Shown here piece after piece: positions 7,268-14,346 of a stretch of 14,346 nt of DNA. The notes under the pieces are model-generated. The model saw nothing but the letters and a program-made list of their open reading frames with translations, ran no database searches and was not told the origin of the DNA. The stretch lies in contig JAERML010000033.1 of the NCBI GenBank assembly GCA_016844425.1, positions 1 to 14,346 on the forward strand, in the 5' to 3' direction. The DNA is from Bacteroidota bacterium. Lineage in GTDB: Bacteria; Bacteroidota; UBA10030; UBA6906. Within the stretch, counting starts at the first letter, position 1, and each line of letters begins with the position of its first letter. The translations under genes and the position numbers were made by a program.

Positions 7268-8674
7268 GTGGCCTCACAGTCCCGATCACCAGGAATCAAA
7301 TCACAATCATTGACCAGTCCGATGGCTCCTCTTCAGCAGCAAGGCTTCGATGACCGTCAGACCGGGTTAGCGGGGCACTCGGCCAGCCGCTGGTCGGTGA
7401 CATGTGTTGCCCTTCTTGTTCTCTTCTCGGCCCTCATGAATTATGTGGGGGAGCACGCGTGGGGGTTTGGACCGCAGACTTTCATCCTTCTCCTCTTTCT
7501 CTGCGCACTTCTCCTCGCAACTCCCGTCATTCTCAGATTGTTGGAAAGAATCCCGTTTCTGCGGTATCGTCTTCCGACTCCATTGCTTGTCGGAGTCTTT
7601 CTTCTCGCGTCCACCGGACTTCTTGGCTTTCATGTTCGTGAGTTTGTCCGGGGGACGTCCGATCCGCAAGTCAAGGACAGGCTCATTGACATCGGGGCAA
7701 ACACCTTCTATGCGAACGAGATATTCTTTGTCCACGGAAGGAACCCCTACACAACCCGAAGTCAGTTGGCACATGACGTCGCCGGCGGTGCACATATTGA
7801 CACAACGGGAGGTGTCACCACCATGTACGGGATCCGATATTCCTATGGATACCCATACTTTCCCATGATGTTTGCATCATTCGCACCCTTCCAGATGATT
7901 GTTCGGGAGTACAGTGCCATCCGCATCGGGAATCTGTTTTTCCTGCTATGCACCGCTGCTGGAGTCTCCTGGGTGACGTATCGGCTCTCGGAGCGAAGCA
8001 CGAGAACACTTGCGGCAACAGCAGGTCTCGCGCTTTTTCTCTCAGCAACAACGCTGGGAAGCGAGCTGATGATTCTCGGAGTTACGGATATGGTCATTGC
8101 CTTCTTTGCGGTAGCGGGGCTCGTGATGCTCACCTATCGCTCGTTTGCTGCAGCGGGCGTTGCATTTGGTTTTGCGCTGGGATGCAAGCTACTCCCCGGC
8201 GCACTCATATTGATCGTGGTTCTTGTGTGGCTTGTAATGAACCGGCTTCACCTCGGGTCATTCCTCACCGGACTTCTTGTCACCGCTGCATGCCTTTTGC
8301 TTCCCTTCGTCCTCTGGGATGTGCAGGGATTCTTCTCCGCAACGGTGTTGTATTATCTCACTCACCATGCCACGGGGGATAACACCTCTCTCTGGTATTT
8401 TCTTCCGGAAGGTCTGCAGACCCCCTTTCTCATTGTCGGGGGTGTGCTGATTCTCCTGGCGCCTGTCTATCAAAGCCGCATCAAAAACCACGATCTTGGG
8501 TTCGCGATCACCATAGCGTTCGTTGCGTACGTTCTCTTTGTCTCCTTCAACAAGATGACTCACCTCAACTATCTCTGGGGCGTATACCCACTGGGGGTCA
8601 TCTCGCTCGTAGTGCAGATGTCACCCGATTTCCTGAAGCCGCGAAGGGTTGTTTCTCTTTCAGACGCGCCTTGA
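7268..8674 (+). CDS. polytopic membrane glycosyltransferase, GT87/DUF2029-like
   Basis: A roughly 468-residue integral membrane protein with about ten hydrophobic helices and a hydrophilic N-terminal tail of about 40 residues. After the third helix (about 104-121) comes a non-cytoplasmic loop with D141, FYANEIFFVHGRNPY (147-161) and YGYPYFPMMF (193-202). The G-x-NPY and Y-x-YFP patterns resemble GT87/DUF2029 mannosyltransferases, GT-C enzymes that use a polyprenyl-phosphate sugar on the outer face of the membrane. The assignment rests on topology and these short motifs, so the exact family is moderate confidence and the sugar is unknown. The start is ambiguous: GTG 7268 with GGGGA close upstream, or ATG 7322, which shortens only the tail. 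It follows hemW by 41 bp, so it may read through from the lepA operon, yet it fits better with the glycan genes downstream. Confidence 0.65.
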   Translation: MASQSRSPGIKSQSLTSPMAPLQQQGFDDRQTGLAGHSASRWSVTCVALLVLFSALMNYVGEHAWGFGPQTFILLLFLCALLLATPVILRLLERIPFLRYRLPTPLLVGVFLLASTGLLGFHVREFVRGTSDPQVKDRLIDIGANTFYANEIFFVHGRNPYTTRSQLAHDVAGGAHIDTTGGVTTMYGIRYSYGYPYFPMMFASFAPFQMIVREYSAIRIGNLFFLLCTAAGVSWVTYRLSERSTRTLAATAGLALFLSATTLGSELMILGVTDMVIAFFAVAGLVMLTYRSFAAAGVAFGFALGCKLLPGALILIVVLVWLVMNRLHLGSFLTGLLVTAACLLLPFVLWDVQGFFSATVLYYLTHHATGDNTSLWYFLPEGLQTPFLIVGGVLILLAPVYQSRIKNHDLGFAITIAFVAYVLFVSFNKMTHLNYLWGVYPLGVISLVVQMSPDFLKPRRVVSLSDAP

Positions 8675-8697
8675 ACGCTTGACCCGAACCGATTTCC

Positions 8698-8726
8698 TTG
8701 AAACTCACCCTTTTTTCCGGTATATT
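8698..8726 (+). promoter_or_regulatory. sigma70-like promoter for the DUF2723-gmd-rmd module
   Basis: TTGAAA at 8698-8703 and TATATT at 8721-8726 with a 17-bp spacer, in the 136-bp gap between the GT87-like gene and the DUF2723 gene. It repeats the lepA promoter design (TTGnAACTC start, identical TATATT, same spacing). It would leave a leader of about 75-80 nt. This gap holds nothing else I can identify; no convincing terminator hairpin was found for the upstream gene. Confidence 0.62.
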
Positions 8727-8801
8727 CAGTCGATTTGAATTCACGCTCGACCATGCTTTTGGTTCCTGCAGACATCCTGCCGAGCATGTCTCCGACCAGA
8801 T

Positions 8802-8807
8802 GAGGGG
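8802..8807 (+). promoter_or_regulatory. ribosome binding site of the DUF2723 gene
   Basis: GAGGGG three bases before the ATG at 8811. The spacing is short, but it supports this start, which is also right at the beginning of the first membrane helix. Confidence 0.5.
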
Positions 8808-8810
8808 TTC

Positions 8811-11504
8811 ATGACGCATACCTTCCTAAACCGCACCGCCGCCGTTGCTGTATTCTTCGTTAGCATGATAACGTACGCACTCACAATTTCGCCAACCGTG
8901 GTTTTCTGGGATGTTGGAGAGTTCATCGCTGCCGCCCACATGCTGCAGGTTCCGCATCCCCCCGGTTCGCCTCTTTTCCTGCTTGTCACCCGAATCGCCA
9001 TGATGATTCCATTCGCGGCTGACCACGCAGTTCGGGCACACGCGTTCTCCGCACTCTGCAGCGCAATGGGCATCATGTTCCTCTACCTCATCATTGTTCG
9101 CGTAATCACCAACTTCCGCGGCGTGCCGGCAACAGTCTCGGACAAAGTGACGGTGTACGGTGCCGCGATCATTGGAGCGCTCTCACTGGGATTCAGTACA
9201 ACGTACTGGGCAAACTCGATTGAGGCAGAAGTGTACGGCGTCAGCATGCTCTTCCTGACCGCCATTATGTGGCTGGTCATGCGATGGCTTGACCATGCTG
9301 ACAGGGAAGGAAACGAGAAGTACATACTGTTCATCGCATACCTGATCGGACTCTCCCTTGGTGTTCACCTCCTTGCTCTCCTTACCATCTTCCCGGTCCT
9401 GATGATCATTTACTTCAGGAAGTATGAGTTCTCGCCGAACGGCTTCATCAAGCTGGGCATCATTTCGGTGGTGGTGTTTGGCGTGGTATATCCCGGCATT
9501 GTCAAGTGGATTCCCGGTATGATGGATGGCGAGTTCAGGGGAAGCAAGAGCGATATTATCTCCTGGATCCCGTGGATCCTCATTGGAGCTTCGATGTTCG
9601 GCGTATACTATTCGTATGTGGAGAAAAAGAAAATGCTCCACATCGCTCTCCTCTCCATCGTCCTGATCTTTGTCGGTTATACCACGTATACCACCGTGCT
9701 GATTCGTTCAAACGCCAACCCGCCGATGAATGAGAACGACCCCAGCAACCTGGCCCGGTTGACGTCGTACCTCAGTCGCGAACAGTATGGGGACGCTCCC
9801 GTGATGAAGCGCCGTTATAGCAACGAGCCGCAGCACCAGGGAATCTATACCAACTACACCAGTGACATGGATTTCCTGATCCGTTACCAGTTAAACCACA
9901 TGTTCTTCCGGTATGTCGGCTGGAACTATATCGGCCAGGCCGCAGATGTCCAGGATGCAGGAGTTGGATGGAAGGACACGTGGGGGATACCGTTCCTCAT
10001 TGGACTGCTGGGCATCTACTACCAGTTCAAGAAAGATTGGAAAATGTGGCTCGTGTTTGTAGCGATGTTTATTATTCTTGGGCCGGTACTCGCCCTCTAC
10101 CAGAATCAACAAGAGCCACAGCCGCGTGAACGCGACTATTTTTATGTCGGGGCTTTTTGCGTCTTTTCTCTCTGGATTGCACTCGGAGTGGTTGCACTGG
10201 TGGACTACGTCAAGAAGTTCATCCAGGAGCAACGGATGGCGGAGACACTCTCGTTCGCGGTTGTCGGGGTGTTTGCGATTGCCATTCCCGGAAACCTTGC
10301 GCGCGTCAACTGGCATGACCATGATCGTTCCGGCAACTATGTTGCATGGGACTATTCGTACAACCTTCTCCAGACATGCGAGAAGGATGCTCTCCTTTTC
10401 ACCAACGGTGACAACGATACTTTTCCACTCTGGTATCTCCAGGATGTGGAAGGCGTCAGGCGCGATGTTCGTATCGTAAACCTGAGCCTGGTCAACACAC
10501 CATGGTACATCCAACAGATGAAAAACACTCCCTACTACCCGGAGGCGAAGGCGGTGCCAATCAGCCGCACTGACGCGCAGATTGAGCGGATTCAGCCAGT
10601 TGCGTGGGAGCCGCGGCAGATGGAACTTCCGGTTCCTCGTGAGGCCTTCGAGCGCTACGGCGTGACAGACACGACCCTGATTAATAAGGGAAGAATCAGT
10701 TTCCAGTTCCGCAACACCCTGCAGATTGGTCCCACCAAGGCTCTGCGTGTACAGGACATTATGGTGCAAGATATCGTGTACACCAACCAGTGGAAACGCC
10801 CGATTTACTTTGCAGTGACCGTATCGCCGGACAGCAAGATCGGGCTCGACCAGTATCTCTGGTTCCACGGAATGGCGTGGCGGCTCGAACCGCGTCAGGT
10901 GGTTGATCAAGACCGGAGTATCAATCCGGAAGTGCTTGCAGCGAACCTCTTGAACGAGCCTGAAGGATTCTCGAAAACTCCTCAATACGGTTACAAGTGG
11001 CGAAAGGTGGCTGACCCCACCGTCTACTTCGATGAAAACACCACCAGGATGATGGTCAATTATCGGTCGGCATTCATCCGGCTTGCTCTTTACTACGCAA
11101 ATGTGACGAATCAGAAAGAGAAGGGGGTGGAAGTGCTCGACCGGATGGAGCAACTGATGCCCCGCGTGAAGATTCCGATGGGATGGGATCTACAATCAGA
11201 CATCGCATCGTTCTATCACCGCCTGGGAAGGGAGGACAAGTTTAACGAACTTGCTTCCGAGGTCGAGCCGATCGCACGGGAGATGATGAAGTCGGGACAG
11301 GTGAACATGCAATCCTATTATAACCCGTACCGCGTGTTGCTTGAGATTTATGAAGTACGGAAGGACTATGCAAAAACGCTCGAGGTGCTCCGGGAGCTTG
11401 CGGTGATGTACCCGACCGACCAGGGGCTCAAGCAGCGGATCAACGAGACGCAGACTCTGCTGGCAACAACAAAAACCTCGCCCGACACTGGCGGAAAGCA
11501 ATAA
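8811..11504 (+). CDS. DUF2723 (GT117-like) membrane glycosyltransferase with helical C-terminal tail
   Basis: An 897-residue protein. The N-terminal half is polytopic. It opens with a helix and the family signature ISPTVVFWDVGEFIAAA, whose D34 and E37 sit at the catalytic-acid position of GT-C enzymes, followed by HPPGSPLF (48-55). DUF2723 proteins resemble protein O-mannosyltransferases and are common in Bacteroidota and relatives, where O-glycosylation of exported proteins is known. A second signature, RERDYFYVGAF near residue 437, precedes the last helices. A soluble domain follows with a TNGDNDTFPLWYLQ block near 530-543 that is typical of the family. The last 130 or so residues are helical and TPR-like, ending in the motif-like YPTDQGLKQRI. 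The protein probably transfers a lipid-linked sugar to exported acceptors. It has its own promoter and precedes gmd by 27 bp. Family call is strong; donor and acceptor are unknown. Confidence 0.85.
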   Translation: MTHTFLNRTAAVAVFFVSMITYALTISPTVVFWDVGEFIAAAHMLQVPHPPGSPLFLLVTRIAMMIPFAADHAVRAHAFSALCSAMGIMFLYLIIVRVITNFRGVPATVSDKVTVYGAAIIGALSLGFSTTYWANSIEAEVYGVSMLFLTAIMWLVMRWLDHADREGNEKYILFIAYLIGLSLGVHLLALLTIFPVLMIIYFRKYEFSPNGFIKLGIISVVVFGVVYPGIVKWIPGMMDGEFRGSKSDIISWIPWILIGASMFGVYYSYVEKKKMLHIALLSIVLIFVGYTTYTTVLIRSNANPPMNENDPSNLARLTSYLSREQYGDAPVMKRRYSNEPQHQGIYTNYTSDMDFLIRYQLNHMFFRYVGWNYIGQAADVQDAGVGWKDTWGIPFLIGLLGIYYQFKKDWKMWLVFVAMFIILGPVLALYQNQQEPQPRERDYFYVGAFCVFSLWIALGVVALVDYVKKFIQEQRMAETLSFAVVGVFAIAIPGNLARVNWHDHDRSGNYVAWDYSYNLLQTCEKDALLFTNGDNDTFPLWYLQDVEGVRRDVRIVNLSLVNTPWYIQQMKNTPYYPEAKAVPISRTDAQIERIQPVAWEPRQMELPVPREAFERYGVTDTTLINKGRISFQFRNTLQIGPTKALRVQDIMVQDIVYTNQWKRPIYFAVTVSPDSKIGLDQYLWFHGMAWRLEPRQVVDQDRSINPEVLAANLLNEPEGFSKTPQYGYKWRKVADPTVYFDENTTRMMVNYRSAFIRLALYYANVTNQKEKGVEVLDRMEQLMPRVKIPMGWDLQSDIASFYHRLGREDKFNELASEVEPIAREMMKSGQVNMQSYYNPYRVLLEIYEVRKDYAKTLEVLRELAVMYPTDQGLKQRINETQTLLATTKTSPDTGGKQ

Positions 11505-12503
<999 letters not shown>

Positions 12504-12509
12504 GCCGGC

Positions 12510-13493
12510 ATGCGTGTGCTCATTACGGGCGTGGATGGGTTTGTCGGCAGTCATGCCGCGGAATTTCTTCTCAGCCAGGCCGGTGCAGAAGTCCACGGGA
12601 CTATCCTTGGAGAATCTCCTACCCGCAATCTTGACGGGATTGCTGGCCCCTCACTTCACCTCCACCAACTCGACATTCTGGACGCCGCTCGCACTGCAAA
12701 ACTCTTTGCGCAGATCAGACCTGAAAGAGTTCTTCACCTGGCGGGTCAGGCGTTTGTTCCTGCCTCCTTGAGCGATCCCCTGGCGACGTTTCAGGCAAAC
12801 ATAGTCGGTGGGATGAACGTCCTCGAAGGATGTCGGAAGCTTACGGGGGATGGTGGCCCTGGCCCCCATGTTATGGTCGTCAGCACCGGCGAGGTGTACG
12901 GTAAAGTGGATCCCAAGCATCAACCGATCCGGGAAACGTGTCCAATCAATCCCAACAATCCGTACGCAGCGAGCAAGGCCAGCATTGACCTCATTGCCCA
13001 ACAGTTTGCAATGAGCTTCGGCCTGACTGTCACAGTGGTGCGTCCGTTCAATCATGTTGGTCCCCGGCAAAGCCCCGTCTTTGTCTGCTCTGATTTCGGC
13101 AAGCAATTTGCCGAGATCGCTGCCGGCAGTCGACCACCCGAACTCCGGGTCGGTAACCTCCAGGCCCGGCGCGACTTCACCGATGTCCGCGATGTTGTGC
13201 GGGCATACTGGATGTTGTTCGACCGGAAGGAAAGCGATGTGGTGTACAATATTTGCTCCGGCCAGACGCTCCAGATCAGAGACATCCTGGAAGCCTTTCA
13301 AACACTCAGCGGGATCTCCGTGAAGATCATTTCCGAACCGCAGCGTCTGAGGCCGTACGACGTCTCGACAGTCGTCGGAAGCAACGAGCGACTTCGTGGG
13401 GCTACCGGCTGGTCTCCCTCCATTCTCATACGCCAGACGCTCATGGATGTGTTTGAGTATTGGAAAGATGAGGTTGGAGAATCTAAGATGTAA
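12510..13493 (+). CDS. rmd: GDP-4-dehydro-6-deoxy-D-mannose reductase, Rmd-like
   Basis: A 327-residue extended SDR. It has GVDGFVGS (7-14) for dinucleotide binding, S125/T126 in VSTGEVYG, and the Y152-x3-K156 pair in NPYAASK. RPFNHVGPRQ (178-187) is the pattern of Rmd-type reductases rather than the fucose synthases (Fcl/WcaG), and RRDFTDVRDVV (220-230) is the usual SDR sugar-enzyme block. With the adjacent gmd this predicts reduction of the 4-keto intermediate to GDP-D-rhamnose. A 4-epimerase or another 6-deoxyhexose reductase remains possible. GGTAAG upstream may serve as the ribosome binding site. The last codons (E-S-K-M and the TAA stop) lie inside the left repeat that precedes the four-helix-bundle gene, so the C-terminal tail may have been created by that repeat. 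Confidence 0.85.
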   Translation: MRVLITGVDGFVGSHAAEFLLSQAGAEVHGTILGESPTRNLDGIAGPSLHLHQLDILDAARTAKLFAQIRPERVLHLAGQAFVPASLSDPLATFQANIVGGMNVLEGCRKLTGDGGPGPHVMVVSTGEVYGKVDPKHQPIRETCPINPNNPYAASKASIDLIAQQFAMSFGLTVTVVRPFNHVGPRQSPVFVCSDFGKQFAEIAAGSRPPELRVGNLQARRDFTDVRDVVRAYWMLFDRKESDVVYNICSGQTLQIRDILEAFQTLSGISVKIISEPQRLRPYDVSTVVGSNERLRGATGWSPSILIRQTLMDVFEYWKDEVGESKM

Positions 13494-13516
13494 GATTTGA
13501 GATTGAAGATTGAAGG
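13481..13516 (+). repeat. left repeat flanking the four-helix-bundle gene
   Basis: AT-rich repeat built of GAT/AGATT units. AAGATTTGAGATTGAAGAT (13492-13510) is an exact 19-bp inverted match to 13899-13917. It also contains AGATGTAAGATT (13486/7-13497 region), which recurs inverted at 13884-13895, and ATCTAAGAT (13481-13489), which recurs in direct orientation at 13892-13900. It overlaps the end of the rmd-like gene. Confidence 0.85.
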
Positions 13517-13518
13517 GG
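13513..13518 (+). promoter_or_regulatory. ribosome binding site of the four-helix-bundle gene
   Basis: AAGGGG seven bases before the ATG at 13526, lying at the inner edge of the left repeat. Confidence 0.6.
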
Positions 13519-13525
13519 CGATTGG

Positions 13526-13879
13526 ATGGATCAAGTCGAACTAAAGAAACGCACGAAGGAGTTTGCAAAGTCAGTAATCAACCTATGCAGACAGCTTCCC
13601 AATACGCGCGAAGGTCGGCTGATTGGTGATCAACTCTTTCGATCAGGGACACCAGTCGGCGCGAATTATCGAGCAGCCTGCCGAGGCAGGTCCAAACCTG
13701 ACTTCACATCAAAGATGGGGATCGTTCTCGAGGAAGCTGATGAAACTCTTTACTGGTTGGAGATTCTCGGTGAGACCGGGGTTGTAGAAGCTGAACTTCT
13801 CGTTGCACTCACGCGAGAAGCGGGCGAGCTTGTTGCCATTTTTGCGGCGAGCGTCAAGACGGCAAGATTGTCAAGATAA
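13526..13879 (+). CDS. four-helix-bundle protein (23S rRNA intervening-sequence/Avd-like family)
   Basis: A small 117-residue, almost wholly helical protein. The stretch FRSGTPVGANYRAA (around 38-51) followed by DFTSKMGIVLEEADETLYWLEIL (split by a conserved Glu-Glu-Ala) matches the family first seen in intervening sequences of Leptospira and Coxiella 23S rRNA genes. The accessory protein Avd of diversity-generating retroelements has the same fold. Members form pentameric barrels and are basic, and some bind nucleic acid; the role of stand-alone copies is unknown. This one sits alone inside a glycan operon, flanked on both sides by related AGATT-type repeats in inverted orientation, which suggests it arrived as a unit. 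There is no reverse transcriptase or variable repeat nearby, so a retroelement role is not supported here. Confidence 0.85.
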   Translation: MDQVELKKRTKEFAKSVINLCRQLPNTREGRLIGDQLFRSGTPVGANYRAACRGRSKPDFTSKMGIVLEEADETLYWLEILGETGVVEAELLVALTREAGELVAIFAASVKTARLSR

Positions 13880-13882
13880 ACC

Positions 13883-13920
13883 CAATCTTACATCTAAGAT
13901 CTTCAATCTCAAATCTTCAC
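13883..13920 (-). repeat. right repeat flanking the four-helix-bundle gene
   Basis: Begins 3 bp after the four-helix-bundle stop. On the minus strand it contains the same 19-bp core AAGATTTGAGATTGAAGAT (13899-13917) and the 12-bp AGATGTAAGATT (13884-13895). The two blocks come in the opposite order from a perfect mirror of the left copy, so the pair is not a simple terminal inverted repeat. Its outer edge runs into the reading frame of the GT4 gene. Confidence 0.85.
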
Positions 13921-13957
13921 CTTTCGTCTGGCTTTTTCAACCCGACTTCTCATCTTC

Positions 13958-14346
13958 CTGCGCATCCTTGTCGTCAACTGGCAGGACATCAAGAATCCCC
14001 TCGCAGGAGGTGCGGAAGTCCACCTGCACGAAGTCTTTTCCCGCATCGCGAAAATGGGCCACGAGGTTGTTCTCTTCTGCTCGTCGTTTCGCGGCGCCCT
14101 CCCCGAAGAAGATCTGAACGGCATCCGTGTCATCCGCGCCGGTGGAAGGTATCTGTTCAACTTCCGGTTTGCGTGGACCTATCTGTCGAAATTCAGGAAC
14201 GAAAAATTCGACATAGTGGTCGACGACATGAACAAGATTCCGTTCTTCACTCCTCTCTACGTCCGCACACCACTCTACGGAGTCACGCATCATTTGTTCG
14301 GGACGAGCATCTTCCTCGAGCTCAACGTGCCGATGGCGTCGTATGT
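13958..14346 (+). CDS. GT4-family glycosyltransferase, N-terminal part (cut by window end)
   Basis: About 129 codons of a GT-B glycosyltransferase run off the window end. It reads RILVVNWQDIKNPLAGGAEV then HLHEVFSRIAKMGHEV, the donor-side opening of GT4 enzymes: first beta strand, glycine-rich GGAEVH loop, then a helix before the second strand. DIVVDDMNKIPFFTPLYV and THHLFG follow, also typical. The protein is cytoplasmic and probably adds a sugar to a lipid-linked glycan, perhaps using the nucleotide sugar made by Gmd/Rmd. The start is a problem: where the family has M-R-I-L, this gene has CTG-CGC-ATC-CTT. The frame is open back to 13898 (stop TAA at 13895) with no ATG, GTG or TTG; the first in-frame ATG, at 14054, would remove the GGAEVH loop. 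I place the start at the CTG provisionally. No ribosome binding site is visible. Confidence 0.75.
   Translation, partial: MRILVVNWQDIKNPLAGGAEVHLHEVFSRIAKMGHEVVLFCSSFRGALPEEDLNGIRVIRAGGRYLFNFRFAWTYLSKFRNEKFDIVVDDMNKIPFFTPLYVRTPLYGVTHHLFGTSIFLELNVPMASY

Noticed and set aside
9891..11153. 420-codon open frame antisense to the DUF2723 gene
   Set aside because: It is the antisense shadow of a well-supported gene; its product is rich in His, Arg and Val with no recognisable domain, and it has no independent promoter or spacing logic.
12651..13568. 305-codon open frame antisense to the rmd-like gene and the repeat
   Set aside because: It covers a strong SDR coding frame; the translated product shows no motif and its start lies inside the four-helix-bundle gene.
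13481..13920. Diversity-generating retroelement
   Set aside because: The four-helix-bundle protein shares its fold with Avd, but no reverse transcriptase, template repeat or variable repeat is present in the window.
13481..13920. CRISPR array or classic insertion sequence
   Set aside because: There are only two repeat copies, imperfectly arranged, with a gene between them and no transposase or spacer pattern.
13803..14117. 104-codon frame overlapping the four-helix-bundle end and the GT4 start
   Set aside because: It runs in a different frame from both conserved proteins and its product has no recognisable features.

Overview
The window is dense bacterial chromosome of moderate GC with almost no spare DNA. 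The best guess for the host is a member of the Bacteroidota/Chlorobiota/Ignavibacteriota side of the FCB group. This rests on the long-insert type I signal peptidases, the DUF2723 membrane glycosyltransferase with a helical tail, and a stand-alone four-helix-bundle gene set in AGATTTGA-type repeats. It is inference; no rRNA or other phylogenetic marker was compared.

Left part (5-2044, minus strand): a HAD-superfamily phosphatase followed 9 bp later by an FAD-dependent L-2-hydroxyglutarate oxidase-like enzyme, probably one small operon. A divergent intergenic region (about 2045-2453) carries a clear sigma70-like promoter facing right.

Middle part (2454-8674, plus strand): a tightly packed probable operon of lepA (elongation factor 4), two tandem type I signal peptidases, hemW, and a polytopic GT87/DUF2029-like membrane glycosyltransferase. 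Its surprise is lepA. The codons for residues 6-15, which hold most of the P-loop, are missing and the reading frame breaks there, as if about 28 bp had been lost.

Right part (8698-14346, plus strand): a second promoter almost identical to the first drives a surface-glycan module. It holds a DUF2723 (GT117-like) membrane protein, Gmd and an Rmd-like reductase (together predicted to make GDP-D-rhamnose), then a four-helix-bundle gene flanked by inverted repeats, then the start of a GT4 glycosyltransferase cut by the window end. The left repeat supplies the last codons of the rmd-like gene. The right repeat abuts the GT4 gene, which has no ATG, GTG or TTG where its conserved N-terminus begins.

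Together the genes cover protein export maturation, translation quality, haem/radical-SAM chemistry and cell-surface glycosylation. I see no defence system, CRISPR array, transposase, tRNA or rRNA. The things most worth checking are the lepA lesion, the repeat-bounded four-helix-bundle cassette, the missing GT4 start and the matched promoters.
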